Source: Anadara kagoshimensis (Eukaryota; Mollusca; Bivalvia; Arcoida; Arcidae). From it: 64,000 nt of DNA. Position numbers and translations under genes: made by a program. The first letter of the stretch is position 1; each line of letters begins with the position of its first letter. This document shows positions 33,300 through 44,647 of the stretch, piece by piece. The DNA is taken from NCBI GenBank assembly GCA_021292105.1, contig CM037860.1, forward strand, positions 17,316,698 to 17,380,697. The letters are read 5' to 3'. The notes under the pieces are model-generated. The model saw nothing but the letters and a program-made list of their open reading frames with translations, was not told the origin of the DNA and made no database searches.

Positions 33300-33412
33300 T
33301 TTTGTACAAAGAATAGATAAAACAGGAAAAGGCAAAAAATACAGTGGACCAACTCTGATTTGAACCGAAGACCTTTCCAGTACAAGCAGGATGCTTAATG
33401 TATAAAGCTAAT
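33300..33412 (-). mobile_element. SINE-D copy 3
   Basis: Read on +: 'AACAGGAAAAGGCAAAAAAT', 'ACAGTGGACCAACTCTGATT', 'TGAACCGAAGACCTTTCCAG', 'GCAGGATGC', 'TAAAGCTAATTG'. It matches the two better copies at 37.07 and 37.28 kb (tail, then B box on the - strand, then degraded A box). It abuts MITE-2 copy 2. Confidence 0.6.
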
Positions 33413-33429
33413 TGTCTACTTATCAAGTA

Positions 33430-34039
33430 CAGTATAGACCAGTCTAAAGTTGAACACTGAGCTAACAAAAAGACGTCAAAGGACAGCTGCCCAGTGGTCA
33501 AGATATGAGAAGATAGTGGCGGAAAAGTTGTCATAAGAAATAAAGAAGCCTCAGATAAGCTGTCCAGAGATGAGAAATAAAGAAGCCTCAGATAAGCTGT
33601 CAAGAGATGAGAAATAAAGAAGCCTCAGATAAGCTGTCCAGAGATGAGAAATAAAGAAGCCTCAGATAAGCTGTCAAGAGATGAGAAATAAAGAAGCCTC
33701 AGATAAGCTGTCCAGAGATGAGAAATAAAGAAGCCTCAGATAAGCTGTCAAGAGATGAGAAATAAAGAAGCCTCAGATAAGCTGTCGAGAGATGAGAAAT
33801 AAAGAAGCCTCAGATAAGCTGTCGAGAGATGAGAAATAAAGAAGCCTCAGATAAGCTGTCCAGAGATGAGAAATAAAGAAGCCTCAGATAAGCTGTCCAG
33901 AGATGAGAAATAAAGAAGCCTCAGATAAGCTGTCCAGAGATGAGAAATAAAGAAGCCTCAGATAAGCTGTTGAGAGATGGGATGCCGATTTGGTAATTAT
34001 TTGTTAGCTCAGTGTTAAACTTTCGACAGGCCTGTACTG
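33430..34039. mobile_element. TIR element MITE-2, copy 2, enclosing a minisatellite
   Basis: Ends 'CAGTATAGACCAGTCTAAAG' and, inverted, '..CTTTCGACAGGCCTGTACTG', flanked by TA on both sides. The terminal repeats continue to 'GAACACTGAGCTAAC' and 'GTTAGCTCAGTGTTAAAC', about 38 bp in all, the same as in copy 1 (10804-11057). The interior is almost entirely a 37-bp tandem array. The whole element is 610 bp against 254 bp for copy 1. Confidence 0.85.
33528..33975 (+). repeat. 37-bp minisatellite inside MITE-2 copy 2, about 12 copies
   Basis: Nearly identical units 'GAGAAATAAAGAAGCCTCAG' plus 'ATAAGCTGTCCAGAGAT', differing mainly at one site (CCAGAG, CAAGAG, CGAGAG, TGAGAG). CC and CA types alternate in the first half, which suggests duplication of pairs. 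High identity implies recent expansion or homogenisation. Confidence 0.9.
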
Positions 34040-34044
34040 TATGA

Positions 34045-34710
34045 CATTTACTTTCAATATGGTGTCTAGTAAGCATAATTTTAATTTTTTGCAGGAAGGG
34101 CAATACAAATATAAAAAAAAACCATCTTGTTTGGCTATTTTATTAAAATATTGTTTCAAGTTCCTGATTGATTTGGCTGCTTTAACAAACACCTGGTATT
34201 CAGCTACATTTCTACATTCAATTATAGAATTATTGAAAAAGAAATTATGCTTGCTCTCTGACATCAATTTGTGAAGGTCATTATAATATTTTAAGTGAAA
34301 AACTAATTATTTTAAATGAGATTTGCTAATGAAACATTCTGAAAACAATAATTTATATTATGATCATTATTAATCTGTCGTCCTACAGAATCAATCTCAG
34401 AGGTTATCTTGCTCTTGTTTCAAAGCTGGATATAGATCAAGGATTTAATTTTTAAAGGAGGTACAAGTACCTGTTAATGGTTTTAAAAAGAGAAACAGGA
34501 TTTACAGCGATGAGAACAAGAAGTTGATCTGTATCAGTACAATGTTTGTATTGTTTTTAACTCAAGTGTCCATTATTTTATCAGGAGAAAAACTTTCTCC
34601 TCTTAAGTGTAACTGATGTGTATCTATTAAGTTTATTTGATAAAGTTAAGATTTTTGTCAAAATTTAAAGACCATGATAAAATTGTGTTCTGCCCATCAT
34701 TACTCTTAAT
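34045..34710. other. No recognised gene
   Basis: AT-rich. Overlapping frames on both strands (34004-34274) have no recognisable domain. Confidence 0.4.
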
Positions 34711-34711
34711 T

Positions 34712-34830
34712 GTAGCTCACCTGGCCAAAATGCTATGTGAGCTTATGACATAGTGTTTTGTGTATCTGTGCATATGTTGTTAACACTTATTTTTGACTTT
34801 TCCAATACATTTCAGTTTTATAGGTCTACA
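34712..34830 (+). mobile_element. 'AGCTCACCTG' mollusc-type repeat, degraded copy
   Basis: 'TAGCTCACCTGGCCAAAATG' plus 'CTATGTGAGCTTA' forms the start hairpin of the element present at 63.4 kb, followed by 'TCTGTGCATATGTTGTTAAC'. It is short and diverged. An AATC/ATCA simple repeat (34845-34882) follows. Confidence 0.55.
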
Positions 34831-34844
34831 GTCATTTATTCATC

Positions 34845-34882
34845 CAATCAATCAATCAATCAAACAATCAATCAATCAATCA
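34845..34882. repeat. (ATCA)n microsatellite
   Basis: About nine repeats of the tetranucleotide, with one CAAA interruption. Confidence 0.9.
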
Positions 34883-34889
34883 ATTATTA

Positions 34890-35600
34890 ACACCTAATGA
34901 TCAGCTAAAAATGTAAAGAATCGTAAGAAGCCTGTCTGTCTGTCCTATTGATTAAAGCTTGTAAAATCTTCTATCATGACATAATTGAACCAATTTACCT
35001 TTTACATAATCATGTGTTGTCTACCTGTAATATTTATACAGTCTTATAATTCTTTAGGTGTGTATATGGGTAAACCTTTGATGTGATTGTCATTATAACT
35101 GGTGAGTTTATCCCCTGAATGACAGGAAAAGCTAACTGTACAATTAATATAGAGTTAATATGCTTAATGACAGTCATAAAGCTGAGGAGATCATTTATTA
35201 TCTTAAAAGCTATAGAAATTGATAAATTTATAAAACATACTTTTTGATATACAAACATTTAAGCTAGATCTTCCTCTAGTGGATAAAAGTGTATTCAAGC
35301 CTGGATTTTCTTTATCATTGTTTATATACTTGTAGAATATTAATTTATTTTTAAAAGGATCAAGTTTATACTTATTCTATTTTAGTTTTCTGTCAGATTT
35401 TTCCACTTGGTTTATAGATAATTATACATTTTTTGAGGGACCTATATAACTAACTAGCAATATATCCCTGGTTTTTACTTGTCAGTTTTTTAATTCAATA
35501 TGAAAATGTTAGTTCACTTTGATGATTTTTATTGAAATCTAAATTCATCAGATTGTGAGACATTCAAAATTTCCTGGTTGGCCATGGTGTCACATACTAT
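34890..35600. other. No recognised gene
   Basis: AT-rich sequence; nothing supported. Confidence 0.4.
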
Positions 35601-35614
35601 TGCAAAAGACAATA

Positions 35615-35822
35615 CATCCCTTACAAATGGTCAAGTGGTCTAAAGCACTCACTTTCTAGGTTCAAATATCACTTGTAACAGATCTTAAGTGTGAGAAAGG
35701 TGTCAGTTTGCTTGCCAAAGGTTGTGGTTTTCTCTAGGTACTCCAGTTTCTTCCACCATCCTAGAACTGACCACCTCATTACAAGTAAAAACATCTTGAC
35801 TGGGATGTTAAACTTTATTACC
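35615..35822 (+). mobile_element. SINE-A copy 8
   Basis: Head 'AATGGTCAAGTGGTCTAAAG', B box 'TAGGTTCAAATATCACTTG', body 'GATCTTAAGTGTGAGAAAGG', 'TGTCAGTTTGCTTGCCAAAG', 'TACTCCAGTTTCTTCCACC', 'CTAGAACTGACCACCTC', tail 'AACATCTTGACTGGGATG'. Full length and well preserved, including a recognisable B box. Confidence 0.85.
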
Positions 35823-35904
35823 TTACTTCACGTCATCTGAAATTTCTTTGGTAAACTTGTATCTTTCAAAAATTCAGAATGCATTTTCATGCCAAAAACT
35901 GATA

Positions 35905-36150
35905 TTTAGGCTCCAGATTTAAGGTTGTGGGTTTTAGATCCAGCTGGGGTATATGGCGTTTCCTTGCATGAGGCAATAATTTCACATTGACCCAGTCTAC
36001 CTAGCTGATCAATTTCTATCAGCAAAAATGCTAGGATGAAATTTGCAATGAACTGGCATTTCACTCATTCTCTTAGTCGCTATACATGAAAAATGAGAGA
36101 TGTTTGCCTGATGAGCTTATAAAGGGCTCGGGACAGAATGACTGAAACCC
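35905..36150 (+). mobile_element. Dispersed element type C, copy 2, degraded
   Basis: A tRNA-like B-box region 'GTTGTGGGTTTTAGATCCAG' is followed by 'TTCCTTGCATGAGGCAATAA', 'ATTGACCCAGTCTACCTAGC' and then by the type C 3' part in the same order as at 25.87 kb ('AGCAAAAATGCTAGG', 'GAACTGGCATTTCACTC', 'CTCTTAGTCGCTA', 'GGGCTCGGGACAGAATG'). This copy suggests that type C is also a tRNA-headed SINE. Confidence 0.6.
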
Positions 36151-36154
36151 ATCA

Positions 36155-37060
36155 ATTTAATCAAACACCATTTGACAGGATGATGTCATAGTAAAAAGAC
36201 AATGTGACAGTTTTATCCTGGTTAATTGGGTCAGTAGGTTTGCTGATTGCTAGGTTATATAGGTTCGTTGGCCTTTACCGATTCTTTCATCTATATCTGC
36301 ATTTGATTGTTATCGTTGTAGAGATTTTTTTTGGGGTATAAGTTTGACTGTATCACACAGACCATATAAAGTCAACACAGTACATGTTTATATATAGATA
36401 TATAGACCCCTATTATTTAAGAGATGATATCAGATTTTATGTTTTCTGTGCAGTTACTGCCAAAAAGTATCGCTTTATTCTTATTTAAAATGGGAGGACA
36501 CTTTTTTTCATGCGGAATATAATTATATTTAATCAATAGGATATATATTTTGTCTATGAACTAAGGACCAATTTTTCATACATGCATCACGATTTTCCGT
36601 ACCAGGTACCGTGGAAAACAATAAGAAAAAACTTCTCTTAAACAGTTATTCTTTTTAAGATAAATCTGATACTGAGTGTGAACACAGGTTAAAGGTGTGC
36701 CTAAGTCTTCAAAGAGACTGAAACTACAGGGCAGGCAAGGAAGATTCATAAAACTTATTAGACGAATCTGAGAGACAGTTATTCTTATTACTCAGATGAC
36801 AGACAATGTAGATTACTTATGTTTTTACCTACTTGGTGGTTGTCTGTGTCTACCTTGTCATATAGTTTATGTTAGATATCATTTCTGCCTTTGATAAGCC
36901 CTCAAGATTAATATTAAATGTCTGTAATCTGAAGATACAATGATATTAATAATTAAATGTGTAATATACTATGTGATAGATGCTACACGACTAAAGTCAC
37001 AAACTGTACTTACTAATACAGGTATATGAATCATCATATTTTTTATTAAAAATTATGTGT
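36155..37060. other. No recognised gene
   Basis: AT-rich sequence; no supported exon or repeat. A palindrome-like 'ACCAGGTACCGTGG' occurs near 36602. Confidence 0.4.
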
Positions 37061-37065
37061 GTAAC

Positions 37066-37400
37066 AGAAAAGGGATAAATGCAGTGGTCAAACCATTACT
37101 CTGACCAATACTAGCGGGATGCTCTACCAACTGAGCTACCTGGTGTCCCATCAAGTCCAGTCTGCCACATTCCTCCCTTCCCTTTTTTCAATTCAACTTC
37201 CTTGAATTAAAACAACCAGGTCCTACCCTGGGACCAATCTGATGATCACCCTCTTCCCAAGGACAGACAAGCCTCCAAATGTAACAGGAAAGGGAGAAAA
37301 TGCAGTGGTCAACCCAGGACTTAAACCCGTGACTTTCCCAATACTAGGTGCTACCAACTGAACTACTTGGCCACCTATCAAGCCCGGTCAGCTTACCAAA
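37066..37400 (-). mobile_element. SINE-D, two copies in tandem
   Basis: Read on the - strand each copy has a tRNA-like head. The 37.07-kb copy shows 'CCAGGTAGCTCAGTTGGTAG' (A box TAGCTCAGTTGG), 'AGCATCCCGCTAGTATTGG', then 'TGGTTTGACCACTGCATT' and a tail 'CCCTTTTCTGTTACA'. The 37.28-kb copy repeats the order with 'GGGTTTAAGTCCTGGGTTGA' as B-box region and tail 'CTCCCTTTCCTGTTACA'. Spacing between equivalent points is about 210 bp. The A/B pairs look Pol III-competent in sequence, but they are SINE heads, not tRNA genes. Confidence 0.7.
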
Positions 37401-37828
37401 AATGATGCCACAACATTAATAAATGAAATGGGGTTTGATCATTTCAAAATCGACTTAAATTGAGATATATCCAGCTATAGGTGAAGTTGCAGAAGTCTGT
37501 TCCTTTGCAATGCACTATAAGGGTTCCTGTTTTGTGCTATGGTGACTCTGACACAGAGCAAGACAGAAATATCATATCAGACAATGTTAAGAGCACTGGT
37601 GCTTTAACATGCAACCTTTGGCTTGTAAAGCAAGTGACGCTCCCATTTAGTGCCAAAGAAACTGGTGTTATGTAATGCATGGGTACTCCTTAAAAATTGA
37701 AATCCGATCATTTTATCAACCTCACATGTCTGCATGTTCAGATCGAAGATATACCATACCACTTGATCTATTAATGTGATGTTCGCCCAAAATCATAGAA
37801 AATGCTTAATATATTTGGTATTTATGTA

Positions 37829-39513
37829 CATTGGAACCTGTCTGAACTGAAAACCTCCTGGGCTCAAGATTTTGTATTAGACAGGTCTTCAGATAGGATA
37901 AATTTGTAAAACTTTTTTGTGCCCCTCAATCATTAAATTCTATGTAAAACCTTTGAAGAATTTGAATTGTTCTCCCCTCGCTTGATTAATCATTTTTAGG
38001 TTTTTATGGTCAAAGTTAAAATGCTTGTAGAGGTACAAATTGAAGTTCTTCTGTTAATTTTATAATATTACTGAGATATACTGGTATTCTTACAAATTAG
38101 TTAGCCAGTTAAAACAGGTTTACAAGTGGCTCATTTTTTACAGGTTCCACAATAGTTCAGTTCATACAGGCTTTTGGTTTACAAGTGGTTCAGTTTTCAC
38201 AGGTTCCCAATAGTTCAGTTCATACAGGTTTTTGGTTTACAAGTGGCTCATTTTTCACAGGTTCCACGATAGTTCAGTTCATACAGAGTTTTGGTTTACA
38301 AGTGGTTCAGTTTTCACAGGTTCCACAATAGTTCAGTTCATACAGGCTTTTGGTTTACAAGTGGCTCATTTTTCACAGGTTCCACAATAGTTCAGTTCAT
38401 ACAGAGTTTTGGTTTACAAGTGGTTCAGTTTTCACAGGTTCCACAATAGTTCAGTTCATACAGGCTTTTGGTTTACAAGTGGCTCAGTTTTTACAGGTTC
38501 CACAATAGTTCAGTTCATACAGACTTTTAGTTTACAAGTGGTTCAGTTTTCACAGGTTCCACGATAGTTCAGTTCATACAGGCTTTTGGTTTACAAGTGG
38601 TTCAGTTTTCACAGGTTCCACAATAGTTCAGTTCATACAGGCTTTTGGTTTACAAGTGGTTCAGTTTTTACAGGTTCCACAATAGTTCAGTTCATACAGG
38701 CTTTTGGTTTACAAGTGGTTCATTTTTTACAGGTTCCACAATAGTTCAGTTCATACAGACTTTTAGTTTACAAGTGGTTCAGTTTTCACAGGTTCCACGA
38801 TAGTTCAGTTCATACAGGCTTTTGGTTTACAAGTGGTTCAGTTTTTACAGGTTCCACAATAGTTCAGTTCATACAGGCTTTTGGTTTACAAGTGGTTCAG
38901 TTTTCACAGGTTCCACGATAGTTCAGTTCATACAGGCTTTTGGTTTACAAGTGGTTCAGTTTTCACAGGTTCCACAATAGTTCAGTTCATACAGGCTTTT
39001 GGTTTACAAGTGGTTCAGTTTTTACAGGTTCCACAATAGTTCAGTTCATACAGGCTTTTGGTTTACAAGTGGTTCATTTTTTACAGGTTTTACAGGTTCC
39101 ACAATAGTTCAGTTCATACAGACTTTTAGTTTACAAGTGGTTCAGTTTTCACAGGTTCCACGATAGTTCAGTTCATACAGGCTTTTGGTTTACAAGTGGT
39201 TCAGTTTTCACAGGTTCCACAATAGTTCAGTTCATACAGGCTTTTGGTTTACAAGTGGTTCAGTTTTTACAGGTTCCACAATAGTTCAGTTCATACAGAC
39301 TTTTAGTTTACAAGTGGTTCAGTTTTTACAGGTTCCACGATAGTTCAGTTCATACAGGCTTTTGGTTTACAAGTGGTTCAGTTTCACAGGTTCCCAATAG
39401 TTCAGTTCATATAGGCTTTTGGTTTACAAGTGGTTCAGTTTCACAGGTTCCCAATAGTTCAGTTCATACAGGCTTTTGGTTTACAAATGGTTCACTTTTC
39501 ACAAGTTCCACTG
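37829..39513. mobile_element. TIR element whose terminal repeat has been amplified
   Basis: Left end 'CATTGGAACCTGTCTGAACT' plus 'GAAAACC'; right end inverted: 'CAGTGGAACTTGTGAAAAGT' plus 'GAACC'. Both ends are followed by TA. Between them is a short unique part (about 37860-38100) and a 59-bp array of about 24 units. Each array unit contains the right terminal repeat itself, so the array is a serial duplication of the element's end. Size is about 1.7 kb. Confidence 0.7.
38111..39505. repeat. 59-bp minisatellite, about 24 copies
   Basis: Unit 'TTTTGGTTTACAAGTGGTTC', 'AGTTTTCACAGGTTCCACAA', 'TAGTTCAGTTCATACAGGC', with alternating variants (GGC/GAC/GAG before TTTTGG; CACAATAG/CACGATAG; TTTTCACAGG/TTTTTACAGG). 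Sets of about five units repeat their variant order (for example GAC-TTTTAG then CACGATAG recurs near 38520, 38757, 39119 and 39297), which indicates higher-order duplication. One unit near 39088 carries a 9-bp TTTACAGGT duplication. Confidence 0.9.
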
Positions 39514-39519
39514 TATATG

Positions 39520-41570
39520 TTAATAACTTTTTTATCATATGATATTTGTTGTCAGTATGTTGGGGAATAATTTCTTAATGCAGGGATTTACTATCTAAAC
39601 ACTTTGTTACTTACATCACTCTGTAATTCTTGTCTTATGTGTTAAATATTTTGAACAAAAAATAATGAGCTCACCTACAAACACTAAGTAGAGCAGAGTA
39701 TCCTCTAACAGATTGTCACCTGTTACAAGATTAGACATGATGCAATCAATCAAATTTGCTTTTTTAAAGTAATACATATATTTTATTAATGTGTTTTAAA
39801 ACAAAATTTGTTTTATTCTATTAATCTTAAGGATCTAGCTTACAAAAAATTTAACAATATTAACATAGAAATAAACATTAATTATCTTTTTGTCCTTGAA
39901 AGTCATTTAAAATTTAAAAGACAAAACATCATTCATTTTAGACTCTCAGAGCAGACTTTTTTTGCCAAGTAGCTAAAGGGAGGTAACTCTACACCCACAT
40001 TATAACCTCAGTTTGATTATAAATTATCATTTCATAATTTTCATTACATGGAATAAAAAAGTTTTGATGTGTTTTTATCTCAATGTCTTGTTTCTTGTTA
40101 TTTCATTCTTTTGTTGGTTTGTGTACTTGGTTAGCTTAATTATTATAAAATACTGGTAACTAGTATATGTTTTTTGTTTTTACAGCTGCAGATCTAGGTC
40201 TCACTTGATATCATGCTACCCCATTTCCTTAAGCTTCTTTTTTTAGTTTTAAAAAAACCATCATAGACACTGTCACATCTAAGAACAAAGTGTTCATCAT
40301 TTGTAATAATAGATTTTCAGATATATTAATGTTTTACTGTTTTAACATGGGGGAACAGAGATATAAACACTTAAAACGGGAAATTACAATTTATTAACAA
40401 AAACATGGTGTGTAAAAAAATACTTCTCAGTACAAATATTTCAGGTATATTGTTTTATTGTTTGTATTAATTGTAACATCAGTTATTTTTATTTCATGAT
40501 TTTGGCTGCTTAGACAATATTTATATAATGTCAGTACATTTCATGTTTTTTGGCGGTTTAAACAATATTTTTATAATGTCAGTTTATTTCATGTTTTTGG
40601 CATATAAGTGATATATATAGGGTTGATAAAATTAGTAAAGAATTTATATAATAAAAGGTACAAAGATATTTCAACAGAAATGTGTTTGATCTCAACTGTT
40701 ATCTCGGAATTAAGTTTCATTTTTCTCAAAAGATGTTTAACTAAACAGAACGTGTTAAGTAACTCGTCTAAGTCTGCTGGGTCAATACATCCAAAATTAC
40801 CGAATCATCTATAATTATATGAAGTTTATTTTCAATTAATATGACAATATACCTATCATGCTATAAGTGCAAAGCGTGAACCTAGACAGTTTTTGCACGG
40901 ATTGACATCAATGATTTTTCTGTACTTTAGTAAAAACCTTTTAATTCTACAAAAATCCTGATACCTATGTTACTTATGATCATTATCTGAACAATCGCCT
41001 TTCTAATGCAATACACATCCCTTATATCTTTTGTAAGTAAAAACCTGCCTTTAAGTTATTTTTTGATTTCTTATACTTAATCGCAAAGAATAATAATTTT
41101 CCCTGGATCATTATAATGCTCTGAGTTGGTCAAGATTTATTTAAGAATATTTAATATTGATAATTATAAGTAAGAGACTGTCGGAATATCTTTTAAAGTT
41201 TGTTGACAAAATATCTCTACATTGTATCGGCTAATTGCAAGTTGTTTATGTATCTTAGATGGTATTTAAGACTTATTTGAGAAACTCTAATCCTGCTTAT
41301 TTTGACCGTTTGTTTGAATAGCTGAAGACATACCTTATGACAAGTTGGTACACTTCTGTCATGCCTATCCATTGATCTTATATTTGTATATCCGCAGATT
41401 TGGATAAGATTCCGGAGATTTGGATTATTTTGTTTATCTTTATTACCCAGCTTTTATCATTACAAAGATAATTTTCTTAATAAGGACCCTAACTGACATA
41501 TTTCAATTAACACAAATTGTTAAGATATCATTATGCCCGCTCTTAAGATAAATGAAAATGTTTGGACCAA
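39520..41570. other. No recognised gene
   Basis: AT-rich unique sequence. 'ATATTTNTATAATGTCAGTN' followed by 'TATTTCATGTTTTTGG' occurs twice (about 40520 and 40568), a small tandem duplication. The + frame 40608-40814 has no domain. Confidence 0.4.
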
Positions 41571-41577
41571 ACAAGTG

Positions 41578-41620
41578 ATTGGATATATAAAAGGCGGAAT
41601 TAAAATTCAAAACTTTACTT
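41578..41620 (+). promoter_or_regulatory. Candidate TATA core promoter
   Basis: 'ATTGG' (inverse CCAAT) at 41578 is followed by 'TATATAAAAGGCGG' at 41584-41597, a strong TATA-box match with a GC-rich 3' flank. Thirty bases on is 'CTTTACTTATCTGAG', a weak initiator context. No exon can be attached. In an AT-rich genome TATA matches occur by chance, so confidence is low. Confidence 0.25.
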
Positions 41621-41624
41621 ATCT

Positions 41625-42325
41625 GAGTATGTGAAATAAACATAATATAGACACTGTTGTATAGTCAAACAACATTGACCTGTCAACTTGACCTTTGATT
41701 CAAATATTTATTATGAACAAGTATATTTATATATATAGGAGCCTACATGTTTATTTTGTCTACATAATGAGAAGCAATTAAAATGAACACTGTTCTTGTA
41801 TGAACAGCCAATCCTAACACTACTAATTGATGGATTCTCCATATGAATATTCTAAATGAAAGGTCAAACAGACAGGTCAATGTTGTCTGCCAATATATAC
41901 CCCTTGTAATGTTTACTTGAAGTGAATATCACAGTTATCTTTGAAGAGGAAATGCCAATATTGTAAGGTGTAAAGGGTTGAAATTATTATTTATCAAGGA
42001 TAAATTACCGATCTTAGTACTGACTCATTGGTCATTTAAACACTTGACCCTCTAAAATATTTTCATTTCCTTTGGCTATTAAACTTAGAGAATTATAATG
42101 GCTTAAGAAAAAATTAAGTTAAATAAACCATCATACATTAGCAATAAATCTCTCTGTTTCTCTCTGATTTTATTTACATGTGTATATGTAACTTGTATTT
42201 GTAAATAATATTGTCTTCAAACTGTTCAAATAGGAAATATTTGTACTATTAGCAAATTTGAATTTATGAAAAATACTAATACATCATTGTTCAACATTCC
42301 AATTACCTGCAGTACTCGCCTCTTT
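41625..42325. other. No recognised gene
   Basis: AT-rich; nothing further supported. Confidence 0.4.
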
Positions 42326-42330
42326 ACATG

Positions 42331-42442
42331 CAAACACACACACACACACACACCACACACACACACACACAGTATGAAAGAGAGAGGTCAGTTTTCTTTG
42401 GTCCACTGTTTATCTGACACTCTCACACAAACACTCTCTCGT

Positions 42443-42518
<76 letters not shown>

Positions 42519-42543
42519 GAGAGTATGAGAGAGAGAGATAGAG
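42331..42543. repeat. Compound (CA)n / (CT)n / (GA)n microsatellites
   Basis: (CA) runs at 42331-42372 and 42459-42485, (CT) runs around 42436-42458 and 42486-42516, then GA runs. The segment 'GAGAGAGGTCAGTTTTCTTT' follows the first CA block and a near-copy 'TAGAGGTCAGTTTTCTTTG' follows the second, so the whole microsatellite-plus-flank unit is duplicated. The + frame 42266-42520 is an effect of it. Confidence 0.95.
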
Positions 42544-42549
42544 GTCAGT

Positions 42550-44223
42550 TTTCTTTGATCCACATTGGTGTCAGTCTGTTTATCTGACTTCAGAAGTTTA
42601 TATGCTGGTCAGTTCTTTCATGATAAATTATACAGATGAGGTGTTAACATTAATTTACAAGGTGGTCATTTCTTCATCTCCGGACAGAGTGATGGGCAGT
42701 TACTAATTCTCAGTTGAAAACTGACCATAAAAATAACCCTAACACAAATTGTTGCCAATGACAAAAGTCAAATTTAACAGTAATTCCAGATTGATTATTC
42801 TGCACTCAGAAGATGTACGAGTTTTGTTTGGTATTTTGATAATGCGGAATATATCCTAATGATGACCACCCAAACAAGTTTATGATGGTTCAAGTGGTCC
42901 CTATATCCATATCAAAATAATGCTACAAAATGATTCAATCAAAACTATATTCTAAGGTAACCTACAAAAGAACTGAGCTTTAATAGCAGGTAGACTGTAT
43001 ATTTAAAGGGATTTCTTAATAACCTTTTTTACAGAAATGTTCAAACTGCTTGATTCTGCCATTTTTTGTCTTTTGAAAAAAATTTTACATTATTTTTCTG
43101 ATGCATAATCAATTGATTTATTATTATTTAACAAAGATTTTGAAACCCAGGCCTGCAGTCCTGTTTTCCTGACTTATTTTGTACTAACAATAAGAAGATT
43201 TCTGCCTCAAAATGAGGATTCACCAAAATAGGAATTTATATATTTAAAAACACATAATTTTTCAGATATACATTAATATTTATAAGACTACTGTTTTACA
43301 ATTACCGGTAGACTAATTAGGGTCATATATAAATGTGCTATCTGTGATCAAAAGTCTAAAATGTTAAGTTTAAAAAAAGTATGAAAGTTGTAATTTTGAA
43401 ATATTAGTATTATACTAAAAATTAAAAAAAATATATATATATTGTTCATGAATAATTTATATGTATTTACAGTTCAGTGTATCCTTACAATACATCTAAA
43501 TATTAGAGATTTTTCTTATATTTTTCTGGGTTTATTATTAATATTGAGCACAAATGTCAAAAAAACAATTTTTAGGTTTAATTACAAGTTAAATATTATG
43601 CTTGAGGGAATACACATTGTTACCGGTATATCACCAGGGTTAAATCCTAGATAGATTGGGCAGACCCTTTTTCAAATTTTTCACTCATGAGCTCATATAA
43701 AATTGATGTAGTCTTAAATTTTTTAAAGAAATCCAAATTCAATAGAATACTATAAGAGTGGTGGAAAAAGAATATTAAAAAAAACTGGTTTTCTATACAT
43801 GTAACTTAAAATGAGATTATTGCCCCTTGCTCCCGTTATTCTTTTGAAAATTTTGACTGTTTAGCATAGTTAACAGTTAACTAGTCTGTGGTCAATCGGA
43901 GGTCATGACCTCTGGCCAAGTTTACAGACAATATTGGAAGACGTTGAGAACAAGTTTAACAGATGGATGATGGGGATATGATGAGAGGTTTTCAGAGTTC
44001 ACAACCTGACTTCTCAATGTAGCTATCTGAAATACTTCAGTTAATCTCTCTCTCCTTTTTCTTTTCATTGAAATCACTGTCTTCTGTTCCAATTTTTTCT
44101 CAGTGTTAAAATTTGGCTTCTGTATAAAGTTCATTTCCTTCAGTCATATTTAATGGGAAATGAGAAAGTTAAAAACCTTATTAAAATTAAATTTATCAAC
44201 TCGGTGAGTGTGTCAAGTATTCA

Positions 44224-44225
<2 letters not shown>
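42550..44225. other. No recognised gene
   Basis: AT-rich. Short (AT)n at 43430-43442. The + frame 43442-43654 and - frame 43922-44134 lack domains. Confidence 0.4.

Positions 44226-44227
<2 letters not shown>

Positions 44228-44261
<34 letters not shown>
44228..44261. repeat. (GT)n microsatellite
   Basis: About seventeen uninterrupted GT dinucleotides. Confidence 0.95.
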
Positions 44262-44262
<1 letters not shown>

Positions 44263-44424
44263 TATTACCAGTTGTAACATCATGATATTCAATAGTTGCA
44301 AATCCACTATAATCGCCAAAGTTGAAACAGAGCAGTTGAACCAGTGTAGATGAAATCTTGTATTATGTATAGCAGGCTTTAAATCTACCCAAGATGTGGT
44401 TACAATAAGTTTGATCACCAAAGA

Positions 44425-44528
44425 TGCTGATGCTGCTGCTGCTACTGCTGCTGCTGATGATGATGAGGATGATGATGATGACATCATGACGGTGATGATG
44501 ATGACATCATGACGATGATGATGATGAT
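44425..44528. repeat. Imperfect GAT/GCT trinucleotide repeat
   Basis: GATGCTGATGCTGCTGCTGC-type sequence followed by (GATGAT) runs and a duplicated 'GATGATGACATCATGACG' segment. The poly-Ser/Ala - strand frame across it (44224-44487) ends in the GT run and is not supported as a gene. Confidence 0.9.
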
Positions 44529-44647
44529 TACACTACAATTAAGCTGTCTTTGGGATGAAATTGGCTTGTGTAGTTTTCTTTTCAGGAAGATATTCAGTAA
44601 TGACTGAAGCTACTGTATACTGTTTGACCTATAGTCCCTTAAGCTAA

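Noticed and set aside
33528-33975. Regular direct repeats resembling a CRISPR array
   Set aside because: Units are contiguous with no unique spacers, inside a eukaryotic MITE.
36640-36686. Possible exon ending GAA CAC AG before GTTAAAG as the HR donor of kinase exon a
   Set aside because: Stop codon in the required frame about ten codons upstream; weak donor; no kinase motif.
44224-44487. - strand frame with poly-Ser and poly-Ala, like a low-complexity nuclear protein
   Set aside because: Made by the GAT/GCT trinucleotide and GT microsatellites; no splice sites or conserved flanks.
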